A DNA stretch of 50,689 nt, taken from contig NZ_OEZH01000003.1 of assembly GCF_900243075.1 (NCBI RefSeq), positions 1 through 50,689 of the forward strand, in the 5' to 3' direction. The notes beneath the pieces are model-generated. The model had not been told where the DNA came from. It searched no databases and worked only from the letters and a program-made list of their open reading frames with translations. Below are positions 34,356-43,547 of this stretch, in pieces. Position numbers and translations under genes: made by a program. The DNA comes from Clostridioides difficile. GTDB taxonomy: Bacteria; Bacillota; Clostridia; Peptostreptococcales; Peptostreptococcaceae. Every line of letters starts with the position of its first letter. Positions within the stretch are counted from its first letter, which is position 1.

Positions 34356-35447
34356 TTAAAGTAAAAGAGATTTTATTAGGCTAAACAATGAAAAAATTAA
34401 AAGTAAAGCTATAGCAATATATAGTACTTTTCCAAGAGGATTTCCAAAATTTATAGTCCATCCAAGACCAAACCTTTTATCAACCATCAATGATGGGTCA
34501 TTTGGATTATTATATATGATGCCTGCTATCCAATACTTCTCATCTTCTTCTGGAGAATAAGAAGAGTTGGATTTTAAATTTGGAGACTTAATATATGTTG
34601 CTATCAAATAAAGTATAACTAAAAGCGTTGTAATATTCATAGCAGTTGATAACTTTGTTTTTATTGATAAAAGAGTGGTAAAAAATTGTATTGTCATTAT
34701 AATCATCAATATCAAAAACAAATAACCAATTTTATTTAAATATTTAATATTTTCAATTCTACTTTTTTCAATTCTGTTTGTATCTATCTTAACTCTTGAC
34801 TTTATGGAGCCAATAGAAGTTATATATAATAAAATCATTAAACAAAAGTCAGTGCCTATTAATTTAAATACATTAAGGAACGATTTTTCTACAAAAGCAT
34901 CAGGTGTTCCATTTATACTCCAATGAGTAGCAATTAAGTCTGGCAGTTGATTATAATTAAAGGCTATAAAAATACTCATTCCAAAAGTAAACAGTATTGG
35001 TATTAAGTACAGTATTTTAAATTTTTTTATCAGTTTATTTTTTTTATTTATAAAATCCATATCCACTATTAATTTTGAGTCTACATCTATATGACCTAAT
35101 GTAGAATAAATTTCTGATTTAAGCTTTTTAGCTTTTTTATGGGTATGAATATATAATATACTTTCATACAATAGCAATCCTATAATACCAACAAAATAGG
35201 AAAGCTCCAATTTATCAAGTGTAAAAACGAGGATAAAAACTAATATAAAGTCTATAACAAGACCTAAAGATAAACGTTTTTTAAACTCTTTATCCAGCAT
35301 TATAAAATCAGTATAGTTTTTATGTTCTTGGTCTATATAAACCCCATAAATATGCTTTTTACCTACAAAATAGGGCATAAAATAAAATGTAGCATACATC
35401 AAAATTAGAACTGGAAATATTGTAAATAAACATTCAATCTTACTCAT
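34356..35447 (-). CDS. DUF1648/DUF5808 multi-span membrane protein
   Basis: The protein has 363 residues with about eight hydrophobic segments. A DUF1648 motif LPDLIATHWSINGTPDAF lies near residue 170, and a C-terminal DUF5808 motif (KYWIAGIIYNNPNDPSL followed by RFGLGWTINFGNP) is visible. These domains mark a Firmicute membrane family usually encoded with a small GntR (YtrA-type) regulator, as here. The regulator gene lies upstream and overlaps by 8 nt, so the two are coupled. Function is unknown; it is related by domain to SdpI-like proteins that give immunity to antimicrobial peptides, so a similar role is possible but not shown. Confidence 0.85.
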   Translation of the reverse strand: MSKIECLFTIFPVLILMYATFYFMPYFVGKKHIYGVYIDQEHKNYTDFIMLDKEFKKRLSLGLVIDFILVFILVFTLDKLELSYFVGIIGLLLYESILYIHTHKKAKKLKSEIYSTLGHIDVDSKLIVDMDFINKKNKLIKKFKILYLIPILFTFGMSIFIAFNYNQLPDLIATHWSINGTPDAFVEKSFLNVFKLIGTDFCLMILLYITSIGSIKSRVKIDTNRIEKSRIENIKYLNKIGYLFLILMIIMTIQFFTTLLSIKTKLSTAMNITTLLVILYLIATYIKSPNLKSNSSYSPEEDEKYWIAGIIYNNPNDPSLMVDKRFGLGWTINFGNPLGKVLYIAIALLLIFSLFSLIKSLLL

Positions 35448-35829
35448 AATGTTTCACCTCATATTTGTCAAATAAATTTGCACTTAGTGACAAAAATTCT
35501 TCTTTACTAATACCTGATAAATAAGATTTTGCTACTAATAGTTCCAAGTCGAGCTTATTTTTTTGACGAGTTGTGTTGTCTACTTTCATTGGTAATTGAG
35601 CCACAATAGCGCCTTTTCTTCTATCAATATTTAAGAATCCCTCTTCTTTTAATTCATTGTAAGATTTGTTCACTGTATGTAAATTTACACCAATATTTTC
35701 AGCCATACTCCTTACAGATGGAAGTGATTCATTTATTTTTAATTCTCCTGAAGCTATAGCTTTAGTTATTTCTTCTTTAATTTGTACATAAATAGATTTA
35801 TCACTATTAAAATCTAAATTTAAAACCAT
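35440..35829 (-). CDS. GntR family (YtrA-type) transcriptional regulator
   Basis: The protein has 129 residues. An N-terminal winged helix (about 1-75) has SIYVQIKEEITKAIASGELKINESLPSVRSMAENIGVNLHTVNKSYNELKEEG-type spacing, with the recognition helix around NLHTVNKSY. A short C-terminal helical region (about 85-129) replaces the large effector domain, as in the YtrA subfamily. It probably represses its own operon with the DUF1648 membrane gene. A palindrome TGTTAT-N9-ATAACA lies about 36-56 nt upstream of its start and is the likely operator. Confidence 0.9.
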   Translation of the reverse strand: MVLNLDFNSDKSIYVQIKEEITKAIASGELKINESLPSVRSMAENIGVNLHTVNKSYNELKEEGFLNIDRRKGAIVAQLPMKVDNTTRQKNKLDLELLVAKSYLSGISKEEFLSLSANLFDKYEVKHYE

Positions 35830-35864
35830 AAAAAACCTCCATTATGCTTTATAAATGAAAACGA

Positions 35865-35885
35865 TTGTTATATATATAGTATAAC
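35865..35885 (-). promoter_or_regulatory. Candidate GntR operator overlapping the promoter
   Basis: TGTTAT (35865-35870) and ATAACA (35880-35885) form an inverted repeat with a 9-nt centre of alternating A/T that also contains TATACT-like -10 sequence on the minus strand. The position just upstream of the regulator gene fits autoregulation. Confidence 0.45.
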
Positions 35886-36020
35886 ATAAAAAGTAATATC
35901 GAACATAAAATATAAATTTATATTTTGTAAAAATTGTAATTTAAAAAATAACATAATTTTTATTAAAATAATACAGATACTATCTATAGATAGAAATAAA
36001 AATTAGAAAGGAGAAAAAAT

Positions 36021-36467
36021 ATGTTAACATATTTAATGAAAAGACAAATGCATAAAAAAGATGATGGAATGAGTAAACCAATGATGTTTACAGGAGCTAT
36101 ACTTACAGGAGTAGGTGCATATGCTGTATACAAAATGGTGAAAAATCGTAAATCCAATTCTCAAATGGTTGATACAAATTATTATGGAAATAGTGACTAT
36201 GATGATTATAAATATGACGAATTTGATTATGACTGTGACTGTAGAGACAAAAAACAGGATTATGAATATGAAGAATTAAAAAAAAAAGTAAAAGAATTTA
36301 ATTCAAGAAGAATAAACTGTGAAAATTGTCCACATGTTTCTCAAGAAGAAATGATGCAATATGTAAATAGTGTTAAAGATGTAAAGAATGATATTGATTT
36401 ACACGAAGATGCTAAAAAAGATAATATTTACAAAGAAGATGAATACAAAAAGTATGAAGAAGAATAA
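36021..36467 (+). CDS. Small single-span Tyr/Asp-rich protein, unknown
   Basis: The protein has 148 residues with a good ribosome binding site (AGAAAGGAG). Residues 1-19 are basic and Met-rich, and 20-40 form a hydrophobic segment with glycines (MMFTGAILTGVGAYAVYKMV). Residues 55-85 are very rich in Tyr and Asp (YGNSDYDDYKYDEFDYD) with Cys pairs CDC and later INCENCPH. The C-terminus is a charged helix. It resembles YtxH-like small membrane proteins in the N-terminal part only. No function is recognised; the Tyr/Asp/Cys composition recalls spore coat proteins, but that is only composition. Confidence 0.6.
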   Translation: MLTYLMKRQMHKKDDGMSKPMMFTGAILTGVGAYAVYKMVKNRKSNSQMVDTNYYGNSDYDDYKYDEFDYDCDCRDKKQDYEYEELKKKVKEFNSRRINCENCPHVSQEEMMQYVNSVKDVKNDIDLHEDAKKDNIYKEDEYKKYEEE

Positions 36468-36525
36468 GTAATACTCTGTATAATTAAACAAATAGTAATA
36501 CTAAATTATTTAATATCTAGTTTCT

Positions 36526-36600
36526 AATGTGTAAGTTGTAGCTTAACTTGAAAGAATTTGTATTATTCTTTAGAGAGTTAAGTAGCAACTTACATTTTTG
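36526..36600 (+). terminator. Long hairpin terminator
   Basis: TAAGTTG (36532-36538) pairs with CAACTTA (36586-36592), CTTAACT pairs with AGTTAAG, and AAAGAAT pairs with ATTCTTT at the tip. TTTTTGTTTTT follows. It separates the small protein gene from the two-component system. Confidence 0.75.
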
Positions 36601-36734
36601 TTTTTATAAATTTTAGTAGTTCTTTGTGACTATTTTGTAATTCTAGAGATATTTTAGTATCTAGGGTAATTGTGTATAATAAAACTTATATAGGTAGATA
36701 GTTTAAAATTAAAATGAAAAGAAAGGAAATGGTT

Positions 36735-37439
36735 ATGTTAAAGTTGTTGATAGTTGAAGATGATAGTACTATATCTTTTGGAATAAAGTATGCTTTAGAA
36801 CAAGAAGGATTTAGTATAGATATATCAAAGGATTTATTGAGTGGTAAAGAAATGATTTCTTCTAATGAATACAGTATGATACTATTGGATGTTACATTGC
36901 CAGATGGAACTGGTTATGAGCTTTGTCAATATATAAGAGGATTCTCTCAGGTTCCTATAATATTCTTGACTGCTTGTGATGAAGAAGTAAATATTGTAAT
37001 GGGTCTTGATATAGGTGGAGATGATTATATAACAAAACCTTTTAGAATTAGAGAATTAATATCGAGAATAAAAGCTGTTTTAAGAAGAAAAGGCAATACT
37101 TTAGAAGAAACTAAGAAAATACTTAAATTTGGAGATTTAAATATATACACACTAGAAGCTAGAGTATATAAAAATGACAAAGAAATATTTCTGACATCAG
37201 TTGAATATAAGCTTCTTTTAATTCTTATACAGAATAAAAATACAGTTTTAAGTAGAACCCAAATATTGGAAAAACTTTGGGATGTAACTTATGATTTTGT
37301 AAATGACAATACTCTAACAGTTTATATAAAGAGGCTTAGAGAAAAAATAGGTGATGATTTATGTGAACCAATCTACATAGAAACTGTAAGAGGTATTGGT
37401 TATAAATGGATAGGAAGTGAAAATAGTGTTTCTATATAA
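36735..37439 (+). CDS. OmpR-family response regulator
   Basis: The protein has 234 residues from ATG 36735, 7 nt after AAAGGA; upstream in-frame ATGs at 36714 and 36729 precede or overlap that site. The receiver domain (1-115) has the acidic pair in LLIVEDD, the phospho-acceptor D52 in MILLDVTLPDG, and the Lys in YITKPF. The C-terminal winged helix (about 125-230) contains TSVEYKLLLILIQNKNTVLS, LEKLWD, and NTLTVYIKRLREKIGD followed by ETVRGIGYKW. It should activate the downstream ABC transporter genes. It overlaps the histidine kinase gene. Confidence 0.95.
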   Translation: MLKLLIVEDDSTISFGIKYALEQEGFSIDISKDLLSGKEMISSNEYSMILLDVTLPDGTGYELCQYIRGFSQVPIIFLTACDEEVNIVMGLDIGGDDYITKPFRIRELISRIKAVLRRKGNTLEETKKILKFGDLNIYTLEARVYKNDKEIFLTSVEYKLLLILIQNKNTVLSRTQILEKLWDVTYDFVNDNTLTVYIKRLREKIGDDLCEPIYIETVRGIGYKWIGSENSVSI

Positions 37440-38676
37440 TCCAGAAGTGAAGAAGTTTTTAAGTAAGTATGTTATTTTGATGTTTGTTGTTATTATCATA
37501 TCTATTGGATTTAGCATAATCAATGTGTCTTTAACTAAAAATATGGTTGTAAGAAATAATCAAGCTATAATAGGGACTCTATCAAGTAAGTATCCAAACT
37601 TAGAAAGTGATATAGTAGATATAATAACTCAAGGCAAGTCTATGGAAAACATAGATTATGGTCAGAAAATATTAAGTAAGTATAATTATGATAAATCTAT
37701 TAAGATAAACTCTGAGCCTATTATTTCTAAATTAGTTTTAGAGACTACCAAAATAAATATAATATTAGTATGTATAATATTTATTTTGATATTTGTGTTG
37801 ATTGTTAGATACTTTAAGTCAATTTACAATGAGGTATCAGATATGACTAAGTATGTTTACTATAGTTCAGAGGGCAAAGCATTTGATATGAAAAATAAAA
37901 ATCAAGAAGGTCAGATAGGTCTTTTAAAAACTGAACTCTTAAAGATGACAACAATTCTTAACGAAAAGGTTGAACTTTTAAAAACAGAAAAGATATTTTT
38001 AAACAATACAATTTCCGATATATCACATCAATTAAAAACCCCTATGACTTCTTTAATAATGTTGAATGATTTATTATATAATGATGTACCATATGAAGTA
38101 AAAATCGATTTTTTAAATAAGATAAAAAATCAATTAAATAGAATGGACTGGTTGATTAAAAGTATGCTTAAATTATCAAAGGTAGAAGCAAAAGTGATAA
38201 ATTTTAAAAAGGATAAGGTAAAATTTAGTGAACTCATATATAGAGCAATGCAATCTATGAAAATACCTATGGAGATTAAAAATCAAAAATTGACTATAGA
38301 AGGAGATGATAATGTATCTTATATTGGTGACATTGATTGGTCTGTGGAAGCATTAGTGAATATAATTAAAAATTGTATAGAACATACTCCTGAATTTGGA
38401 AATATAATTATAACCTATAAAGAAAACCCATTATTTTCTGAACTAATAATAAAAGATGATGGTGAAGGTATAGATAAAAAAGATATATCACATGTATTTA
38501 AACGATTCTATAGAGGTAGAAGTAGTTCAAAAGAAGATAGTGTAGGGATAGGTCTTGCAATGTCAAAATCTATAATAGAAAGCCAAAATGGAGATATCTA
38601 TGTAAACAGTGAAAAGGGCAAGGGGACAGAGTTTCATATAATATTTCATAAAATGTATGATAGTGATAGTGACTAA
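37426..38676 (+). CDS. Sensor histidine kinase
   Basis: The protein has 416 residues from GTG 37426, 8 nt after AGGAAG; an alternative GTG at 37417 overlaps that site. Two transmembrane helices (about 13-32 and 110-128) flank an extracellular loop of about 75 residues. The dimerisation domain has H201 in DISHQLKTPMTSL. The ATPase domain has the N box NIIKNCIEHTP, the G1 box DDGEGIDKKD, FKRFYRG, and GIGLAMSKSIIESQNG. The short sensor loop is typical of kinases that sense envelope stress or work through a partner ABC transporter. It overlaps the regulator gene by 14 nt. Confidence 0.93.
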   Translation: MFLYNPEVKKFLSKYVILMFVVIIISIGFSIINVSLTKNMVVRNNQAIIGTLSSKYPNLESDIVDIITQGKSMENIDYGQKILSKYNYDKSIKINSEPIISKLVLETTKINIILVCIIFILIFVLIVRYFKSIYNEVSDMTKYVYYSSEGKAFDMKNKNQEGQIGLLKTELLKMTTILNEKVELLKTEKIFLNNTISDISHQLKTPMTSLIMLNDLLYNDVPYEVKIDFLNKIKNQLNRMDWLIKSMLKLSKVEAKVINFKKDKVKFSELIYRAMQSMKIPMEIKNQKLTIEGDDNVSYIGDIDWSVEALVNIIKNCIEHTPEFGNIIITYKENPLFSELIIKDDGEGIDKKDISHVFKRFYRGRSSSKEDSVGIGLAMSKSIIESQNGDIYVNSEKGKGTEFHIIFHKMYDSDSD

Positions 38677-38755
38677 TCTGTAATATTTAATTCACTTTAT
38701 AGTAATAGCTAAAGTCTAAGATATGAAGTATAGAATATAAATATTGGAGGTAGCC

Positions 38756-39433
38756 ATGGAAATTTTAAGAGTAGAAAATTTAACTAAAAGTTATGGTAAA
38801 AATGAAACAAAAGTTGATGCTATAAAAAATGTAAGTTTATCAGTTGAAAAAGGAACGTTTATAGCAATAACAGGTCCAAGTGGAAGTGGTAAAAGTACTT
38901 TATTACATTTATTAGGAGGGGTTGACAGACCAACTAGTGGTAAGGTTTATATAAATGATGTTGATATATATAATTTAAAGACTAAGGATTTGGCGATATT
39001 TAGAAGAAGAAATATAGGTCTTATATATCAATTTTACAACTTAATTCCAGTCTTAAATGTGAAGGAAAACATATTACTTCCAGCAGAGCTTGACAATAGA
39101 GATATTGATAGAGAATATTTTGACGATTTAATGAAAACCTTAGGTCTAAATGATAGAGAAAAGCACCTTCCAAACCAATTGTCAGGAGGTCAGCAACAGA
39201 GAACTTCCATAGGACGTGCTTTGATTAATAGACCTTCTATAATATTAGCAGATGAGCCAACAGGTAATTTAGATAGTAAAAATTCAAAAGAAATACTAGA
39301 ATTGTTAAAATTATCAGTAAAGAAATACAATCAGACACTAATAATGATAACTCATGATAAAAATATGGCGCTTCAAGCTGATAGAATTATAAGCATAGAA
39401 GATGGAATCATAAAAAGTGATGAGGTGATGTAG
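38756..39433 (+). CDS. ABC transporter ATP-binding protein (LolD/MacB type)
   Basis: The protein has 225 residues from ATG 38756 with GGAGGT upstream. Walker A is GPSGSGKST, the Q loop lies in LIYQFYNLIPVLNVKEN, the signature is LSGGQQQR, Walker B is IILADEPTGNLD, and the switch His is in IMITHD. It belongs to the group pairing with FtsX-like permeases, which move lipids, peptides or antibiotics or transmit force (MacB, LolCDE, BceAB, VexAB). The permease gene starts immediately after its stop codon. The two-component genes upstream probably control it. Confidence 0.95.
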   Translation: MEILRVENLTKSYGKNETKVDAIKNVSLSVEKGTFIAITGPSGSGKSTLLHLLGGVDRPTSGKVYINDVDIYNLKTKDLAIFRRRNIGLIYQFYNLIPVLNVKENILLPAELDNRDIDREYFDDLMKTLGLNDREKHLPNQLSGGQQQRTSIGRALINRPSIILADEPTGNLDSKNSKEILELLKLSVKKYNQTLIMITHDKNMALQADRIISIEDGIIKSDEVM

Positions 39434-41995
39434 ATGAATTTATATACATCCCTAACTATTAGATATTTAAAACAGAATAAAAGAAGAACTATTGTAACCA
39501 TAATCGGGATAATACTTTCGACAGCTTTAATTTGTGGTATAGGAAATATATTTGAAAGTTTTATGGATTATCAAGTGAGAGAAACTATAAAGAATGATGG
39601 AAGTTTCCATGTTACATTTTATGATGTAAATAGAAAGAATGTGGAATATGTAACGAAATCAGCTGAAGTAGAAAAACATGCATTTACCAAACAACTTGGA
39701 TATTCTAAATTAGAAAATAGTGAAAATGGCATATTAAGTATAAAGCAATATGATAAAAATGCAATAAACGGATATGAAATTTCTATAAAAGAAGGTAGAT
39801 TTCCAGCTAAGGAAGGCGAAATTGTTCTAAGTGAAAATATTATTAATTTTATAGATGATAACTTAAAAATAGGGGATAAGATAACTTTAAAAGTAGGAGA
39901 TATGTTTGATTCAAGTAAGAAGAAGATTGATAGTATGGTATTTCATGAGGGGGATTATATAGCAAATGAAAAGGATAGAACTTTTGAAGTTGTTGGTATA
40001 ATTAAAAAACCTGGATTTGAACGTTACAATGGAATTGCAACTGCTATAACTTATTTTAATCCTATGGATAATTACAATGATACAATTAATGTATCAGTAG
40101 CACTAAGAAATCCTAAAGATGTGTATGAAATAAGTAATAAAATAAGCAAAAATATATATTCAAATAAGGATAAAGAAGCAGTTTCTGATATGATAAAATA
40201 CAATGAACATTTATTGAGGTTACAAGGTGCTAGTAAGTATGCGAATATAAATAGCTCTATAAAGTCTATAATTATAGCAGTAACTATTTTAGTAATCATA
40301 TGTACAATTGCTACAGTGTATAATTCTTTTAGTATTTCTATAACTGAACGAAAAAAACAGTTTGGGATATTAAATTCTATAGGTGCTACATCTAGTCAAA
40401 TTAAAAGATTAGTTTTTATAGAAGGTATTATAATTAGTTTAATTGGTATACCAATAGGGATAATATCTGGAACAGTAGCCATAGACTTATTATTTAAAAT
40501 TATAAATAAGCATTTTACAGAATCGGTTGTTACTCAAATGAGTTTGAAGATAGTGTATAATCCAATAATAATTATTGTTAGTGTAATAATAGTTTTGTTT
40601 ACAATCTTTATATCAATTCTATTACCTGCAATATCGGCTTCTAATATTTCTCCACTTAATGTAATTAAAAATAATGGAGAGTATAAAGTGGGAAAGGTTA
40701 AAAGTTCAAGGCTTATTAAAATGATTTTTAAAACTGAAGGAGTACTTGCGTATAAAAATATAAGGAGAAATAGAAAAAAATTCATAGTAACTCTTTTTTC
40801 TTTAATGGTAAGTATAATAATATTTATATCTTTTAGCGGATTTACATTACTTTTATTAAAAGGTGAAGAAATAAAAAATTCTCAAAGAAACTATGATTTG
40901 TATTTAACTGCAAAGGGTACAGCTAAGTCTATAGATGATACTATAAGTAAATTAGAAGCTATTTCTGGAATAAAAAACTTTGAATTAGCAACAGGACAAT
41001 ATATGTCTATAAGAGTAAGTGAAAATAAAATAAATAAATCCAAGGAAGATTTAATCAGGAAATATTATCAAAAATATAAGATTGGAGATAGTTATGAATA
41101 TGATTTCAGTAATAATGAATTAATTTTTCCAGGAGATTTTGCAGTAAAAAACAAAACAAATAACTTAATACAGGGTTCTTTTAATAAGGAGAGAGCAATT
41201 GAAGAAAATGGTGTTATATTAGTTAGAAAAAGCTCATTTGAATCAAATGGGAAGAAAGGTATAGTAGAACTTACCAACTATAAAGTAGGAGATACAGTAA
41301 ATTGTGAATATCTTGATGAAAATGCCTTAAGTAAAAAAATAAAGGTCAAGATTCTTGCTATAACTGATGAAGAACGTCTAGGTCTTGGTTATCAAAATAT
41401 GGGATTACAATTTATAACTTATGATGAAGTTGCTGAAAATTTAAATTTAAAATTAAATAAAAGCCTTATATTTATTGATTCAGGAGGAAGTATTCAGACT
41501 AAGAAGGAAATAGAAGCTTTGGCAAATAAAAATAATTTTAATTTCTACGATGAAAGTTCAATTACTGAAAGTGAAAAACAAAATCTAAAAGTTGTCAAAA
41601 TATTTGTATATGGTTTTATAGCAGTGATATCTTTAGTAAGTGTTACAAATATTCTAAATACAGTAAGCACAAGTATAAATCTAAGAAAAAGAGAACTTGC
41701 AGTAATACAATCTATAGGGGTTACTCCTAAAGGATTTAGAAAAATGATATATTTAGAAAGTTTTATATATGGTATACTGTCATTGTTGTTTGGAATACCA
41801 ATTAGTATTGGTATAATTCTAATTATGAATAAACTTATTTCAGGTGTAATCGAGTTTTCTCCTGTTATACCATGGGTAGCAATAGCTATATGTATAGTAA
41901 GTGTTTTTATAATAACTTTTATAGCAGGATATATACCAATGAGTAAATTGAGTAAAGAAAACATAATAGATAATATAAGAAGAGAGAGTATATAA
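39434..41995 (+). CDS. FtsX-type ABC permease, large double-domain form
   Basis: The protein has 853 residues. A first transmembrane helix (about 19-38) is followed by a large extracytoplasmic region (about 45-270), then three helices with the first FtsX domain (about 275-400). A second single helix with an extracytoplasmic region follows (about 445-700), then three C-terminal helices in a second FtsX domain with RKRELAVIQSIGVTPKGFRKMIYLES. The first FtsX domain has the matching ITERKKQFGILNSIGATSSQIKRLVF. This doubled layout is that of MacB/Vex-like peptide exporters or BceB-like sensors. It abuts the ATPase gene directly and ends before a strong terminator. Confidence 0.92.
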   Translation: MNLYTSLTIRYLKQNKRRTIVTIIGIILSTALICGIGNIFESFMDYQVRETIKNDGSFHVTFYDVNRKNVEYVTKSAEVEKHAFTKQLGYSKLENSENGILSIKQYDKNAINGYEISIKEGRFPAKEGEIVLSENIINFIDDNLKIGDKITLKVGDMFDSSKKKIDSMVFHEGDYIANEKDRTFEVVGIIKKPGFERYNGIATAITYFNPMDNYNDTINVSVALRNPKDVYEISNKISKNIYSNKDKEAVSDMIKYNEHLLRLQGASKYANINSSIKSIIIAVTILVIICTIATVYNSFSISITERKKQFGILNSIGATSSQIKRLVFIEGIIISLIGIPIGIISGTVAIDLLFKIINKHFTESVVTQMSLKIVYNPIIIIVSVIIVLFTIFISILLPAISASNISPLNVIKNNGEYKVGKVKSSRLIKMIFKTEGVLAYKNIRRNRKKFIVTLFSLMVSIIIFISFSGFTLLLLKGEEIKNSQRNYDLYLTAKGTAKSIDDTISKLEAISGIKNFELATGQYMSIRVSENKINKSKEDLIRKYYQKYKIGDSYEYDFSNNELIFPGDFAVKNKTNNLIQGSFNKERAIEENGVILVRKSSFESNGKKGIVELTNYKVGDTVNCEYLDENALSKKIKVKILAITDEERLGLGYQNMGLQFITYDEVAENLNLKLNKSLIFIDSGGSIQTKKEIEALANKNNFNFYDESSITESEKQNLKVVKIFVYGFIAVISLVSVTNILNTVSTSINLRKRELAVIQSIGVTPKGFRKMIYLESFIYGILSLLFGIPISIGIILIMNKLISGVIEFSPVIPWVAIAICIVSVFIITFIAGYIPMSKLSKENIIDNIRRESI

Positions 41996-42025
41996 AAGTA
42001 ATTTTTAATTATATAAAACATTATT

Positions 42026-42076
42026 AAAATCGTTTAATTGGTATAAACTATTATTATATTAATTGAACGATTTTTT
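42026..42076 (+). terminator. Terminator after the ABC permease
   Basis: AAAATCGTTTAATT (42026-42039) pairs with AATTGAACGATTTT (42061-42074) over 14 bp including one G-U pair, then a T run follows. Confidence 0.85.
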
Positions 42077-42210
42077 ATTTATATAAGAAATCTAATAAAT
42101 AAATTACTAGATGTATTTAACTATTTAGAAAGAATTGGTATTATATAAAGTAGGATTCTATATAATAAGGGCAAATATTTAATCCTATCGGAAAACAAAA
42201 GAAAAAGAAG

Positions 42211-43485
42211 GTGATTACTATTTCTCATATAACTGCTAAGAATATGTATAAAAGTTTAGAGGAAAGAATAAACAGGTTTCCACAAGGTGCTCCACCATCA
42301 GATACATTATACAAGATACTAAATGTATTATATACTGAACAAGAGGCGAAATTAGTGGCTCAGCTTCCAATAAAGCCTTTTAGAGTAAAAACAGCAGCTA
42401 AAATTTGGAGTATAAGTGAAAGTGAAGCATATAGAATATTGGATAAACTTGCTAGTAAGGCTCTGATACTAGATATAGAAGATAATAAAGGGAAGAAATA
42501 TATAATGCCTCCTCCAATGGCTGGTTTTTTTGAGTTTGCCATGATGAGAACAAGACATGATATAGACCAAAAACTTTTAGCAGAACTCTACTATCAATAT
42601 ATGAATGTAGAAGAAGATTTTATCAAAGATTTATTTTATTCGACAGAAACAAAGCTTGGAAGAGTGTATGTTCAAGAGGAAGTTTTGACCAATGATAATG
42701 AAGTTAGTATTTTAGATTATGAAAGAGCTACTCATATAATTGATGAATCAACTCATATAGGTGTAAGTATGTGTTACTGTAGACATAGAATGCAACATGT
42801 TGGAAAAGCTTGTGATGCTCCTATGGATATATGTATGACATTTGACAATGTAGCAAATTCTTTAATAAATAATAAATTTGCAAGACGTGTAGATAAAATA
42901 GAATGTAAAGAACTACTTCACCAAGCATATGAGCATAACTTAGTTCAATGTGGAGAAAATGTTAGAAAAGGGGTTACGTTTATATGTAACTGCTGTGGAT
43001 GTTGTTGTGAGGCACTAGTAGCAGCCAAAAGATTTGGAAATCTTCATCCTGTACAGACAACTAGTTTTATACCGAATATAAACCATGAAAGTTGTGTAAA
43101 ATGTGGTAAATGTATAACTGCATGTCCAATAGACGCAATAAGTAAGGTCAAGGAAGGTGATAAAGAATATATAAAAATTGATGAGGATAGATGCCTAGGT
43201 TGTGGAGTTTGTGTTAGAAATTGCCATAAAAATAGTATTATGTTATTGAAGAGAGATGAAAAAATAATAACTCCAGCAAACTCAGTACATAGAGCAGTTC
43301 TTATGGCAATTGAAAAAGGGCAGTTACAAAATTTAATTTTTGATAATAATGCTCTAGCTAGTCATAGAGCTATGGGAGCTATACTATCAGCTATATTAAA
43401 GCTTGAACCAGCTAAAAAGATTTTAGCAAGTAAACAATTAAAGTCAGTATATTTAGATAAATTGTTAAGCATGAATGATAAATAG
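42211..43485 (+). CDS. Cys-rich 4Fe-4S ferredoxin-type protein with winged-helix-like N-terminus
   Basis: The frame gives 424 residues. Residues 45-110 look like a winged helix (KPFRVKTAAKIWSISESEAYRILDKLASKALI). A central region holds two unusual Cys sets, CYCRHRMQHVGKACDAP and CNCCGCCCEA. Residues about 290-350 are two classical 4Fe-4S motifs, CVKCGKCITACP and CLGCGVCVRNCH. The remaining C-terminus is helical. This is a clostridial family probably acting as an electron carrier or redox-linked regulator; no catalytic partner is adjacent. The start is uncertain: AGAAGGTGAT overlaps the GTG at 42211, and an ATT at 42220 has better spacing, while the first ATG is at 42244. Confidence 0.82.
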   Translation: MITISHITAKNMYKSLEERINRFPQGAPPSDTLYKILNVLYTEQEAKLVAQLPIKPFRVKTAAKIWSISESEAYRILDKLASKALILDIEDNKGKKYIMPPPMAGFFEFAMMRTRHDIDQKLLAELYYQYMNVEEDFIKDLFYSTETKLGRVYVQEEVLTNDNEVSILDYERATHIIDESTHIGVSMCYCRHRMQHVGKACDAPMDICMTFDNVANSLINNKFARRVDKIECKELLHQAYEHNLVQCGENVRKGVTFICNCCGCCCEALVAAKRFGNLHPVQTTSFIPNINHESCVKCGKCITACPIDAISKVKEGDKEYIKIDEDRCLGCGVCVRNCHKNSIMLLKRDEKIITPANSVHRAVLMAIEKGQLQNLIFDNNALASHRAMGAILSAILKLEPAKKILASKQLKSVYLDKLLSMNDK

Positions 43486-43495
43486 AAACTAAAAT

Positions 43496-43541
43496 AAAAA
43501 AGGGCTATATTCAATTAATATTACTTGAATATAGCCTTTTT
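43496..43541. terminator. Bidirectional terminator between the ferredoxin gene and cwp20
   Basis: AAAAAGGGCTATATTCAA (up to 43514) pairs with TTGAATATAGCCTTTTT (43525-43541). It sits between convergent genes with A and T runs at both ends. Confidence 0.85.
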
Positions 43542-43547
43542 AGTATG

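Noticed and set aside
36652-36680. TATAAT with a possible -35 before the response regulator
   Set aside because: The -10 is good (36675-36680) but the -35 matches only three of six, so I did not list a promoter.
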